64,000 nt of DNA. Origin: Chthoniobacterales bacterium. GTDB lineage: Bacteria; Verrucomicrobiota; Verrucomicrobiia; Chthoniobacterales; DASVRZ01. The notes beneath the pieces are model-generated. The model saw only the letters and a list, made by a program, of their open reading frames with translations. It was not told the DNA's origin and ran no database searches. The stretch is taken from positions 62,001 to 126,000 of the forward strand of contig JBDSQB010000002.1 of the NCBI GenBank assembly GCA_039930045.1, written 5' to 3'. Positions 13,975 to 22,040 of the stretch are shown piece after piece. The position numbers and the translations under genes are program-made. How positions within the stretch are numbered: position 1 is the stretch's first letter; each line of letters starts with the position of its first letter.

Positions 13975-14604
13975 TTACGCTGCGGGAGCTTCGGCCTCAG
14001 GCGCTGCCTCGGCAGCAGGCGCAGCTTCCTCGGAGGGAGCGCTGGCTTCGACTGCGGGAACCTCTGCGGCAACTTCGGGAGCCGGAGCGTTTTCGCTGTC
14101 CTGCTTCGCCTTGGCGGCAAGCAAACGGGCGAGGCTGGCGGCTGGCTCGTTGAGCGTGCGAACGAGTTTGCTGGCTGGCGCAAGCAACACCCCGAGGAGT
14201 GTGGCGCGGAGAACGTCCTTGGAAGGAAGATCGGCCAGCGATTTAACTTCGTCGGCGGAAAGCAGCGCGTTGTCCAGAACGCCCATCTTGACGACTGGCT
14301 TCTGGAATTCCGCGGTGAAGGACTTAAGGACTTTCGCAGCGGCGCAAACGTCGGATTCACCCGTGACGATAGCCGTCTGGCCAGCGAGCGAGTCGCTGAA
14401 ATCGGGATAACCGAGTTCGGTCGCGGACTTCTTCAGGAATGAATTTTTGACGACGTGGCACTGGGCGCCAACACCGGCGAGCCGGTTGCGGAGTTCGGAA
14501 AACTGATGAACGCGGAGGCCGGTGTAATCAGTAACCAGGAGGAAAGGCGAGGCGTTGAGCGACTTCGAGAGGTCGGCAACGATGGATTTTTTTTCGAGTC
14601 TCAT
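13975..14604 (-). CDS. rplJ: 50S ribosomal protein L10 with long acidic Ala-rich tail
   Basis: The 209-residue stalk base protein that anchors L7/L12 dimers to 23S rRNA. The N-terminal rRNA-binding domain ('LEKKSIVADLSKSLNASPFL', 'ITDYTGLRV'-like block, 'CHVVKNSFLKKSATELGYPD') and the L7/L12-binding helix are present. L10 is usually about 165-180 residues; here an extra tail from about residue 165, made almost entirely of Ala, Glu and Pro, extends it. The tail is probably disordered. In many bacteria L10 represses its own operon by binding the leader; no leader site was identified here. It follows rplA by 36 bases. Confidence 0.96.
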   Translation of the reverse strand: MRLEKKSIVADLSKSLNASPFLLVTDYTGLRVHQFSELRNRLAGVGAQCHVVKNSFLKKSATELGYPDFSDSLAGQTAIVTGESDVCAAAKVLKSFTAEFQKPVVKMGVLDNALLSADEVKSLADLPSKDVLRATLLGVLLAPASKLVRTLNEPAASLARLLAAKAKQDSENAPAPEVAAEVPAVEASAPSEEAAPAAEAAPEAEAPAA

Positions 14605-14640
14605 ACGAGTTGAATAGAAATGTTAGTAGGTGGAGACGCG

Positions 14641-15342
14641 TTAGTGTTTCAGGAACGGAGAGGCGTCCACTTTGATGCCGGGAGTCATGGTCGCGGCGAG
14701 CGCGATGTTATCCACAAACTTGCCCTTGGCCGCCGATGGACGCGCCTTGACGATTGCGTCAATGACCGCTTTGCCGTTTTCGACGAGTTGCGCTTCATTG
14801 AAGGAAAATTTGCCAACGGGAACAGCGACGTTGCCGTTCTTGTCGAGTTTGAACTCCACGCGGCCCGCCTTGACCTCACGAATTGCTTTCGCAGTGTCGT
14901 CGGTCACAGTGCCGGTCTTCGGGTTGGGCATCAGACCGCGAGGCCCGAGGACTTTGCCGAGTTTGCGGACTTCCGCCATGGCGGCTGGAGTGGCGATGGC
15001 GACATCGAAATCTTGGAAACCACCGACGCACTTCTCGATCATGTCCTTGAATCCGACGTATTCGGCGCCGGCTTCACGAGCGGCTTCGGCTGCGGAACCT
15101 TCCGCGAAAACGAGCACGCGGACCAGTTTGCCAGAGCCATGAGGCAGCGGGCAGGTGCCGCGAACCATTTGGTCGGACTGACGGGGATCGACTCCGAGTC
15201 GAAGGGAAAGAGTCACCGTTTGGTCAAACTTCACGGGTTCAAATTTCTTGAGGCTCTGCACTGCTTCTTCGAGCGAGTAAGTCTTGTCCTTGTTGACGAG
15301 AGCGAGAGCGGCTTTGTAGCGTTTGGAACGATTTTTTTGCAT
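14641..15342 (-). CDS. rplA: 50S ribosomal protein L1
   Basis: A 233-residue L1 stalk protein involved in release of the E-site tRNA. It shows the typical start 'MQKNRSKRYKAALALVNKDK', the block 'MVRGTCPLPHGSGK', and the signature 'LGKVLGPRGLMPNPKTGTVT'. A frame extends upstream to 15450, but the ATG at 15342 aligns with the family start and gives the expected length; no clear Shine-Dalgarno precedes it. In most bacteria rplK lies directly upstream; here the next gene upstream on the same strand is a GH8 glycosidase, and rplK, nusG and secE must be elsewhere. Confidence 0.97.
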   Translation of the reverse strand: MQKNRSKRYKAALALVNKDKTYSLEEAVQSLKKFEPVKFDQTVTLSLRLGVDPRQSDQMVRGTCPLPHGSGKLVRVLVFAEGSAAEAAREAGAEYVGFKDMIEKCVGGFQDFDVAIATPAAMAEVRKLGKVLGPRGLMPNPKTGTVTDDTAKAIREVKAGRVEFKLDKNGNVAVPVGKFSFNEAQLVENGKAVIDAIVKARPSAAKGKFVDNIALAATMTPGIKVDASPFLKH

Positions 15343-15480
15343 AATTTTTGGCAGTTCGGACGAGTCGTTTGTCAGTTGATTGAGGTGACTCTCCTGCGGT
15401 TCCCGTTTTTGCGGGACTGGGTTTATCGTCGGACTCGGGGCCTTTTGCAAATGGAAAATCGCCCCTTTCGCAAAAACTTT

Positions 15481-16704
15481 TCACTTCATCGTCGTCGGGT
15501 CCCAGAAATGGCCGGTCATCACCAGCAAACTCAATAACGTCACCGTATCCTCATAGTAACCTTCGTGCCGCGCGCACACCGCCGCATATAGCCGGTCGAG
15601 CCAGGCCTGTTGCGAGGGATTCAGCATCGCCGCCACCCCGAATGGCGCGGCAAAAGCCCCGGTAAAATAGTTGCCTCCCTTCAGCTGAGTTCCATTGAGA
15701 TGGTAGCCGGCGCGAATTTTCTCCGGCTCGCCCGACGCAGATTTCTCGATCCAGAGCGACAGCTTCCCAGCGGTTTCCTTGGAACGCACATCGCCATTGA
15801 GCAACGCATCCGTCGCCAATCGCCAGGGAATGCGGCACGCATTGTAAGAATAGTCGCCGTCGGTTTTCGCCTCCAAAAACTTCGGCGGCGCGGGTCTTGC
15901 ACGGCCATCCGCATCCAGAACCGCGAAATCGGGCAACAATCCCGTGAGTGGACTGCGACTCGACTGCAAATTTTCGATCACCTGGGAAGTCGCCTGCACA
16001 ACTTCATCCCAATGCGAGTCGCCTGCGGCCCGCCTAAACGCCCGGAAATGCCCCGGTGCGAAGTCACTGGGCCGCGTCTGCCATTGCGTGTATTTGCTGC
16101 CCCGCACCCAATCGCCCAGCATCGGCAAATGACTCTCCGGGCCGATTTCCGCCGCCAGGATTCCGGCGATCACCCGCAGCGCTTCCGCCCGATAATTCAT
16201 GGTGCCCTCGCTGCCCCATTGCCGGTCGGCCAGGAGCAATCCGTAGGCAATATCCATGTCGCCATCAAACGCACTGTCGCCCGATTCGCCCGGCACTTCC
16301 CAAGCCATCAGACGCGTTTCGATGTGACTCGGATGCGCCCGGGAAAACTTCCACAGCGCATCAAAAATCTCCCGCGCCTCCGGGTCATGACCCGCCATCA
16401 GCGCGACAATAATCAACCCGTATCCCTGCCCTTCCGACACCGTCCGCCGGTGCTCGGAGCCCGATTTGCCGAATGCAATGCGACTCCCTGTGTTTTCGCG
16501 AACCAGAAAATCGCCCTTCCAACGGTCGTAATACCGCGCCACATCCGCATCCTGCCGTTCCTGGGAAAACTGCGCAGGCCGAATCGTTCCAGCCGCATAT
16601 TCCTGATGTCGCGAAAAAGGAAAACGCTCCGCAGCCGCCATTTTCCCGCCCAAAAAGAGCGACAACACCGCCGCAAAAATGCCATACCTCATCGCGCCGA
16701 CCAT
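15481..16704 (-). CDS. Secreted glycoside hydrolase family 8 (endoglucanase-like)
   Basis: A roughly 407-residue exported GH8 enzyme. GH8 enzymes are inverting endo-glycosidases of cellulose, xylan, chitosan or lichenan, and bacterial BcsZ belongs here. A signal peptide is visible ('MRYGIFAAVLSLFLGG' then 'KMAAAERF'). The (alpha/alpha)6 fold motifs are clear: 'RTVSEGQGYGLIIVAL' with the catalytic Glu, and 'FDGDMDIAYGLLLAD' with the catalytic Asp. The ATG at 16704 follows GAGGGGAAGG; an in-frame ATG at 16692 would also leave a good signal peptide. No cellulose-synthase genes are nearby, so the substrate cannot be named. It is 138 bases upstream of rplA on the same strand and could in principle be read into the ribosomal-protein genes. 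Confidence 0.88.
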   Translation of the reverse strand: MVGAMRYGIFAAVLSLFLGGKMAAAERFPFSRHQEYAAGTIRPAQFSQERQDADVARYYDRWKGDFLVRENTGSRIAFGKSGSEHRRTVSEGQGYGLIIVALMAGHDPEAREIFDALWKFSRAHPSHIETRLMAWEVPGESGDSAFDGDMDIAYGLLLADRQWGSEGTMNYRAEALRVIAGILAAEIGPESHLPMLGDWVRGSKYTQWQTRPSDFAPGHFRAFRRAAGDSHWDEVVQATSQVIENLQSSRSPLTGLLPDFAVLDADGRARPAPPKFLEAKTDGDYSYNACRIPWRLATDALLNGDVRSKETAGKLSLWIEKSASGEPEKIRAGYHLNGTQLKGGNYFTGAFAAPFGVAAMLNPSQQAWLDRLYAAVCARHEGYYEDTVTLLSLLVMTGHFWDPTTMK

Positions 16705-16727
16705 CCCGCCTTCCCCTCGCCCCGTCA

Positions 16728-17294
16728 ATGCTCCTCGCCTTTCACAAACCCTTTGGCGTGCTCAGCCAGTTCACCGCTGATGGGAGTTCCAATCGAACGT
16801 TGGCCGACTTCGGGTTTCCGAAAAATGTCTATCCGCTCGGGCGGCTCGATGCCGATAGCGAGGGTCTGCTTTTGCTCTCCGACGAAGCGGGACTCAACTC
16901 GCGTCTGCTCGATCCGCAGGCAGCGCATCCGCGGACGTATCATGCGCTGGTTGAGCGGGTGCCCGGCGAGAAATCGCTCGCGCAACTGCGGCTGGGCGTC
17001 GTCTTCGATGGGAAAAAATCGCGTCCATGCCAAGTTGAAATTTTGGAGCCTCAACCGCTCGTTGCCCCGCGCGATCCGCCAGTGCGGTTTCGGAAAAACG
17101 TCGCCGACATCTGGATCGCGCTCACGTTGATCGAAGGGCGGAATCGTCAGGTGCGCAAAATGACGGCAGCGATTGGGCACCCGACGCTGCGGCTGATTCG
17201 AGTGCAAGTCGGCTCGTTTCCGCTCGGCGATCTCGCTGCTGGAAAGTGGCGCGAGTTGGATGCGAATGAGCGCCGGTCGGTCTTCGGAAAATGA
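16728..17294 (+). CDS. rluE: 23S rRNA pseudouridine synthase, RluE type
   Basis: A 188-residue RsuA/RluB/E/F-family enzyme that converts a uridine of 23S rRNA to pseudouridine (U2457 in E. coli for RluE). It lacks the S4 domain, as RluE does. The catalytic aspartate is in 'GRLDADSEGLLLLSDEAG' (about residue 42), and 'LIEGRNRQVRKMTAAIGHPT' and 'LRLIRVQVGSFPL' are the conserved C-terminal motifs. The ATG at 16728 starts directly with 'MLLAFHKPFGVLSQF'; the longer open frame from 16473 is antisense to the GH8 gene and was rejected. It is divergent from GH8 with only 23 bases between starts. Confidence 0.9.
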   Translation: MLLAFHKPFGVLSQFTADGSSNRTLADFGFPKNVYPLGRLDADSEGLLLLSDEAGLNSRLLDPQAAHPRTYHALVERVPGEKSLAQLRLGVVFDGKKSRPCQVEILEPQPLVAPRDPPVRFRKNVADIWIALTLIEGRNRQVRKMTAAIGHPTLRLIRVQVGSFPLGDLAAGKWRELDANERRSVFGK

Positions 17295-17302
17295 CGGTTT
17301 TT

Positions 17303-17572
17303 CTATTTCCCCAAACGCCGGGCCAGCCACCAGCCCGCATAGACTCCGATGAGACTCCCAATGGAGCTGATGGCGAAGGCCCATGTGAGTCCCCACGGCT
17401 CGGCGGCGGCCCAGCCGAGATAGCCGCCGATGTTGAGTCCGACGAAGATGAGGAGTTTCACAGGAGTGAGATGAGCAGCAATCGCGCCCTGACTCGGATG
17501 GAAAAGTTTCCGGGAGCGCACGCGTCCCGCGTGTTCCCTTTTGCGTCTCGCGAAAGGGTTGGGTTCCGTCAT
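17303..17572 (-). CDS. Small membrane protein, two predicted TM segments
   Basis: An 89-residue protein with a basic N-terminus (about residues 8-25) and two hydrophobic stretches ('KLLIFVGLNIGGYLGWAAA' about 39-57, and 'LTWAFAISSIGSLIGVYAGW' about 62-81). The second carries small-residue helix-packing spacing. I do not recognise a named family. The ATG at 17572 is the first that avoids a long arginine-rich antisense frame upstream. It converges on rluE with 8 bases between the stops. Function unknown; an inner-membrane location is the only thing the sequence supports. Confidence 0.6.
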   Translation of the reverse strand: MTEPNPFARRKREHAGRVRSRKLFHPSQGAIAAHLTPVKLLIFVGLNIGGYLGWAAAEPWGLTWAFAISSIGSLIGVYAGWWLARRLGK

Positions 17573-17673
17573 CGGACGAGACGTCCGCTGGAGCACGCGA
17601 ACCGTCAGATCGCCTCGCCAATATTTTCCCACCGAGGTAAACGCGTGCGCTCCCGATAAATCCGACTCGCGCG

Positions 17674-19098
17674 TTACTTCTGGAGCCGTTGCTTGAAGTC
17701 GGCTGGAAGCGTGGATTTTTGCAGCCACGCGGCGGCTTTGGCCGGGCTGTCCGTTTTCCAGTTGTCGTAAATGGTCGTGATCTGCTCCTGCGATTTGTCG
17801 GAATTGCTGATCGTTGTCGCCCATTGCAAGGCTTGCGCGGGGTCGGTTTCGGCAAATTGATCGCTCAAGGCCTCGCGGCCCAAATCGCTGGGTGCGCTGC
17901 CCGGTGCCTGTTGCTGCACCCATTTGGTGAGTCCATCGCTGTCGGTCGCAGCCCAGGAATTGAGCGTGTTGGTGAAGGCTTCGTCGCGAGTTTTCGGATC
18001 GGGCAATGTGGCGACCCAGCGGAGGGCTTTTTCGGGTTCGATGCCGCCCCAAGTCTGCGCGAGTTCGAGCACGGCGCTCTGGCGAACCTCGGGATTCGAA
18101 ATCTGGCCGACCCATTTCGTGGCGGCTTGAATATCGGACGCGCCCCAGATGCTGGCGAGAGCGCTGGCGGCATTCGACTGCGACTCGCCTTTGGGCAATG
18201 AATTGACCCATACCGAGGCTGCCGCCGGATCGTCGGAGGCCCAGGCATCTACGACCTGGTTGATGAGTTCGCCGCTGCCGGGCGAGTTCAAATGTTGTCC
18301 AACCCAAGTGGCGGCGGCGGCAGGTGACTGGCGGCACCATTCCTGAGTGACGGCGAGGAGAACGGCGGCCTTCTGACTCTGCGGGAGGCCTTCCGCCCAT
18401 TGCGCGGCGGCGGCGGGATCGATATTGGTCCAGGCTGTGGCGATGGTTTCGAGGGCGTTGCCAGTGGCGGTGCCTAGCCGGGCGCTGCGAACCCAGTTGG
18501 CGGCGTCCTGCGGCGAAAGGGTGGACCAGGCTTTCAATGCGGCGGTGAGGCCCTCGACTTTCAGTGGACCGTCGAGATTATTTTGCGCCCAAGTGAGGGC
18601 GTCCTGCGGGTGCGCCGTGGCCCAGTCTTCCAATCCGGTGGAGAGACATTCCGTGCGCAGGCTGCCGGCGGGAAGCGCGGCGGTGTATTTAAGCGCGGCC
18701 TGCGGATCTTTGCGGACCCACGTTTTAATGACGGCGGAAAGATAAACTGTGCGATCCGCCATGCTGCCGATCTGCGAGGTGAGTTCCAATGCTTTCTGAA
18801 GATCGCTGCCGGCGAGGCTTTCGGCGTAGGCGCGCAAGGCGGTGTTGCGGGCGTCTTCCTCAACGATTTGCAGGGCGTCGGTGAGGCTGTCGCCGGTTTT
18901 AGGGTTTCCTTTCGGATCAGCAACCTGAAAACGGGCCTCGGGCGTGGGCGCTTCCGCCGGAGCGTTGGCGGACGTTGTGGAGGAATGAGAGGACGACGCC
19001 ACGACAGGAGCCGCCGTGGGATGGCTGGAGGTGAGCGAGCCGCCGAGCCAGCCGAGCGCGAGTCCGCCCAGAAAAACGGCGGGCAGGAGGAGTTTCAT
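17674..19098 (-). CDS. Exported alpha-solenoid repeat protein (Ala/Trp repeats)
   Basis: A 474-residue protein with an N-terminal signal/anchor ('MKLLLPAVFLGGLALGWLGG'), then a Ser/Thr/Pro/Ala linker, then at least eight degenerate repeats of about 32-36 residues. Each repeat has a core like 'AWASDDPAAASVWVNSLP': a Trp, a short acidic turn with Pro, 'AAxxW', then 'LP'. The pattern suggests stacked helix pairs, as in HEAT/TPR-type scaffolds. Such repeats are frequent in verrucomicrobial proteins, but no function is established here. Envelope location and a protein-binding role are inferences. It lies 66 bases downstream of the Asp-rich repeat protein gene on the same strand and may share its promoter. 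Confidence 0.7.
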   Translation of the reverse strand: MKLLLPAVFLGGLALGWLGGSLTSSHPTAAPVVASSSHSSTTSANAPAEAPTPEARFQVADPKGNPKTGDSLTDALQIVEEDARNTALRAYAESLAGSDLQKALELTSQIGSMADRTVYLSAVIKTWVRKDPQAALKYTAALPAGSLRTECLSTGLEDWATAHPQDALTWAQNNLDGPLKVEGLTAALKAWSTLSPQDAANWVRSARLGTATGNALETIATAWTNIDPAAAAQWAEGLPQSQKAAVLLAVTQEWCRQSPAAAATWVGQHLNSPGSGELINQVVDAWASDDPAAASVWVNSLPKGESQSNAASALASIWGASDIQAATKWVGQISNPEVRQSAVLELAQTWGGIEPEKALRWVATLPDPKTRDEAFTNTLNSWAATDSDGLTKWVQQQAPGSAPSDLGREALSDQFAETDPAQALQWATTISNSDKSQEQITTIYDNWKTDSPAKAAAWLQKSTLPADFKQRLQK

Positions 19099-19164
19099 GC
19101 GTGGACAATCGATTCGATGAGGAACCGGTTGTCAATGGCTACCAAGCGAAAGCGAGGGCTCAGA

Positions 19165-19767
19165 TTAAATGTCGCCGGGCTCGCCGCCGTGGCCGTGACT
19201 TTCATTGTCATCACTGTTGGCCAGTCCATCGCCGTCCATGTCGTCATCGTCGGCGTTGTCGTGACCGTCACCATCAATGTCATTGTCATCGCCGTTTTCA
19301 TGACCATCGCCATCGATATCGTCGTCTGTGCCATTTCCGCGGCCGTCACCATCGATATCGTTATCGTCACCGTTTTCGTGGCCGTCACCGTCGATGTCAG
19401 TGTCGGTCTGGTCGTCGATGCCATCGCCGTCAATGTCGTGTTCGCGGGTGGAATCATCCGCCAGGTGGTCGCCGTCCATGTCTTTTTCGGCGAGCGCGTC
19501 GTCTTTCAAACGATCTGCGTCGATGTCCTTCTCAGCGGCGCTGCCGTTGTTGAGATGATCGCCAATGTAGTGGCCCCGAAGCGGACCTTTGCGGCAAAAC
19601 CCACCATCGACGTTGCGGTCGAGTCGATTGGGAATGCCATCATTGTCGATGTCCAGATCGGAGATATTCGGAATGCCGTCGTGATCGAGATCGGGAGCCG
19701 AGGCCAACGCAGCCACGGAACTGGTGAGGAGAATGCAGAAGGTGAGAGGAATCAGGATGGGTTTCAT
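19165..19767 (-). CDS. Secreted Asp-rich calcium-binding-type repeat protein
   Basis: A 200-residue exported protein. A signal peptide ('MKPILIPLTFCILLTSSVAA', then 'LASA') is followed almost at once by repeated acidic loops: 'DLDHDGIPNISDLDIDNDG', then many copies of D-I-D-G-D-G-x-x-N-G-x-D-D-N. The D-x-D-x-D-G-x-x-D spacing is that of EF-hand-like / thrombospondin type-3 calcium loops, usually seen in extracellular proteins. The central part (about 60-110) is less regular. The gene has the best promoter match in the window (19788-19816). The DNA of the repeat is itself a tandem array and prone to copy-number change. Confidence 0.75.
   Translation of the reverse strand: MKPILIPLTFCILLTSSVAALASAPDLDHDGIPNISDLDIDNDGIPNRLDRNVDGGFCRKGPLRGHYIGDHLNNGSAAEKDIDADRLKDDALAEKDMDGDHLADDSTREHDIDGDGIDDQTDTDIDGDGHENGDDNDIDGDGRGNGTDDDIDGDGHENGDDNDIDGDGHDNADDDDMDGDGLANSDDNESHGHGGEPGDI
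19180..19440 (-). repeat. Tandem DNA repeats encoding D-x-D-G loops
   Basis: Inside the Asp-rich gene, units resembling GATATCGATGGCGATGG / CACGAAAACGGTGACGATAA recur about every 36-40 bases. They encode the repeated acidic calcium-loop motif. The similarity between units at DNA level suggests recent duplication. Confidence 0.6.
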
Positions 19768-19787
19768 AGGTTTAAGGAGTTGGGCAA

Positions 19788-19816
19788 TTTATAGGTAATT
19801 CTCAAGTATGCGTCAA
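19788..19816 (-). promoter_or_regulatory. Sigma-70-type promoter for the Asp-rich repeat protein
   Basis: On the minus strand TTGACG (19811-19816) and TATAAA (19788-19793) are separated by exactly 17 bases. Both boxes match the consensus at five of six positions. The predicted start of transcription is about 15 bases before the ATG at 19767, giving a very short leader without a visible Shine-Dalgarno. Confidence 0.65.
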
Positions 19817-19934
19817 GAATTTGGTAAAATGAATGATTAAACCGTTACCCAACACCTCGAGCTGACTTATTAGCTTCCAATCCGCGACAGCCAAAACTTT
19901 ACACCCACGCCTCCCGATGAAATGCTGGCCGCCC

Positions 19935-20708
19935 ATGTCTCCACGTAAAAAACGCATCATCCTGAAGTTTGGCACCGGCATTCTTGCGCTCCCGGACGGC
20001 ATGGCGCTCGATCTTCCGCAAATGCAGGCGCTCGCCGACGAGATTTCGAGTTTGATTCGACTCGGCCACGAAGTCTGCGTGGTGTCCAGCGCGGCGGTCG
20101 CGGCCGGTCTCGCGACGTTGGGATTCACTGAGCGTCCGACGGATTTGCCTTCCATCCAAGCCTGCGCCGCGGTCGGCCAATCGCGGCTGATGCAAGTCTA
20201 TGAATCACTTTTTTCCCGGCACGATCTGCACGTAGGCCAGCTCCTGCTCACGCATCAGGACATCGACAGTCGCGCCCGTTATTCCAACGCCCGGAATACA
20301 CTCGACCGCCTGTTTACCTGCGGAAATGTCATCCCCATCATCAACGAAAACGACTCGGTCGCCGTCGAGGAACTCCGTTTCGGCGACAACGACCGGCTCT
20401 CCGCCGAAGTCGCGATTCTGGCTGGGGCCGACATGCTCATCCTCCTGACCAGCGTGGACGGCTTGATGGATGAAAAAACAGGCACCGTCGTCCCACTGGT
20501 CAGCGATCTCTCCGAGGCTGGCGAACTCGTCCGCGACGAAAAAGGGCGTTTCAGCGTCGGCGGCATGAAAAGCAAACTCCAGGCCGCCGCCCACGCCGCC
20601 AGCACTGGCATCCAGGTCGTCATCGCCAACGGACGCAAACCCGCCAGCATCGGTCGCATCGTCGCCGGTGAGTCGATTGGAACTCGCGTCACAGCGGGGA
20701 AAAGTTAA
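19935..20708 (+). CDS. proB: Glutamate 5-kinase, short form without PUA domain
   Basis: A 257-residue amino-acid kinase that phosphorylates the gamma-carboxyl of glutamate, the first step of proline synthesis. The start 'RIILKFGTGILALP' replaces the usual 'VVKxGS' loop, 'SSAAVAAG' is the second glycine loop, and 'INENDSVAVEELRFGDND' carries the catalytic/substrate residues; 'VGGMKSKLQAAAHAASTGI' closes the domain. Many ProB proteins have a further PUA domain of about 100 residues; it is absent here. The ATG at 19935 is preferred over one at 19917 by family alignment. proA follows 60 bases downstream. Confidence 0.93.
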   Translation: MSPRKKRIILKFGTGILALPDGMALDLPQMQALADEISSLIRLGHEVCVVSSAAVAAGLATLGFTERPTDLPSIQACAAVGQSRLMQVYESLFSRHDLHVGQLLLTHQDIDSRARYSNARNTLDRLFTCGNVIPIINENDSVAVEELRFGDNDRLSAEVAILAGADMLILLTSVDGLMDEKTGTVVPLVSDLSEAGELVRDEKGRFSVGGMKSKLQAAAHAASTGIQVVIANGRKPASIGRIVAGESIGTRVTAGKS

Positions 20709-20731
20709 GCCTCCCTTTCGTCTCAACTTTT

Positions 20732-20755
20732 CTTCGTGTCTTCGTGCCTTCGTGG
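20732..20755. repeat. Three tandem octamers (YCTTCGTG) in the proB-proA spacer
   Basis: TCTTCGTG, TCTTCGTG and CCTTCGTG lie head to tail in the 60-bp gap (CACGAAGR units on the other strand), followed by a short AT-rich tail before proA. This kind of short CACGAAG-type repeat in intergenic DNA resembles a dispersed low-complexity element rather than a regulatory site, but its identity is uncertain. Confidence 0.5.
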
Positions 20756-20768
20756 TAAATAAAGCGCC

Positions 20769-22040
20769 ATGACTCTCGAAGAAGAAATCCACAGCCTCGG
20801 CCAGCGCGCCAAAGCCGCTTCGCGCATTCTCGCCCAGGCCACCACCGAGCAGAAAAACTCCGCCCTGCTCGCCATGGCCCATGCCGTTCTCGCCCAGAGC
20901 GACGCCATTCTCGCGGCCAACGCCACCGATCTTTCTCATGCGAGTGCCAATGGACTCTCCGCTGCCATGCTCGACCGGCTCCGGCTCGACCACGACCGCC
21001 TCGCGAAAATGGCCGAGGGCATTCGCAGCGTCGCCGGCCTGTCCGACCCCACCGGCGCGCTCATCGCTGAGTGGGAACGCCCCAACGGCATCCGCATCAG
21101 CAAAGTCCGCGTGCCCATCGGCGTCATCGGCATCATTTACGAATCCCGCCCCAACGTCACCAGCGACGCCGCCATTCTCTGTCTGAAAACCGGCAACGCC
21201 ACCCTGCTCCGGGGCGGCTCCGAGGCGATTCACTCGAATCTCGCGATCGCCACCGCCCTCCAGACCGGCCTGCAACAGAGCGGACTTCCAGCCGATTCTA
21301 TTTTACTTGTGCCGAAGACCGACCGCGACGGTGTCCGCATCATGGCCGCGATGAACCAGTATCTCGACGTCATCATTCCCCGAGGCGGCAAGGGCCTCAT
21401 CGAAGCCGTCGTCCAGCACGCCCGGATGCCCGTCATCAAACATTACGACGGCATCTGCCACGTCTATGTCGATGCCAACGTCAATCACCTCATGGCCCGC
21501 GACATCATCATCAACGGCAAATGCCAGCGCCCCGGAGTCTGCAACGCCGTCGAGACCGTCCTCATTCACAGCGCGGCGGCCCCCGTTTTCCTCCCCATCA
21601 TTGCCCGCGAACTCGCCCTCAACCACGTCGAAGTCCGCGCCGACGAGCGGAGTTACAGTGGATTCAGCGCCGTGGATTACCCGCAATTGCGCGAGGCCAC
21701 CGAGCAGGATTTCCGCACCGAACACCTCGACCTCATCCTCAACGTCCGCATCGTGGACAACTTGGAAGACGCCATCGAGCACATCGAGAAATACGGCTCG
21801 CACCACAGCGATAGCATCGTCACCAACAACGAGGCGCGCGCTGAGCAATTCCTCAACGCCGTGGACAGCGCGACGGTTTTCTGGAACGCCAGCACGCGGT
21901 TCAACGATGGAGGCGAGTTTGGTTTCGGAGCCGAGATCGGCATCAGCACCGACAAGCTCCACGCCCGCGGTCCGATGGGTCTGGAAGAACTCACCACCTA
22001 CAAATACCAGATCCGCGGCACCGGCCAGGTCAGGCAATAA
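20769..22040 (+). CDS. proA: Gamma-glutamyl phosphate reductase
   Basis: A 423-residue aldehyde-dehydrogenase-fold enzyme that reduces glutamyl 5-phosphate with NADPH to glutamate semialdehyde, the second step of proline synthesis. Clear motifs are 'VPIGVIGIIYESRPNVTSDA', 'CLKTGNATLLRGGSEAIHSN', 'IIPRGGKGLI', the catalytic-cysteine block 'GKCQRPGVCNAVETVL' and 'NASTRFNDGGEFGFGAEIGI'. Length is standard. It follows proB and converges with a membrane-protein gene whose 3' end overlaps by 11 bases. Confidence 0.97.
   Translation: MTLEEEIHSLGQRAKAASRILAQATTEQKNSALLAMAHAVLAQSDAILAANATDLSHASANGLSAAMLDRLRLDHDRLAKMAEGIRSVAGLSDPTGALIAEWERPNGIRISKVRVPIGVIGIIYESRPNVTSDAAILCLKTGNATLLRGGSEAIHSNLAIATALQTGLQQSGLPADSILLVPKTDRDGVRIMAAMNQYLDVIIPRGGKGLIEAVVQHARMPVIKHYDGICHVYVDANVNHLMARDIIINGKCQRPGVCNAVETVLIHSAAAPVFLPIIARELALNHVEVRADERSYSGFSAVDYPQLREATEQDFRTEHLDLILNVRIVDNLEDAIEHIEKYGSHHSDSIVTNNEARAEQFLNAVDSATVFWNASTRFNDGGEFGFGAEIGISTDKLHARGPMGLEELTTYKYQIRGTGQVRQ

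Noticed and set aside
16473-16727. N-terminal extension of the RluE frame
   Set aside because: It is antisense to the GH8 signal region and has no homology; the ATG at 16728 aligns with the RluE start.
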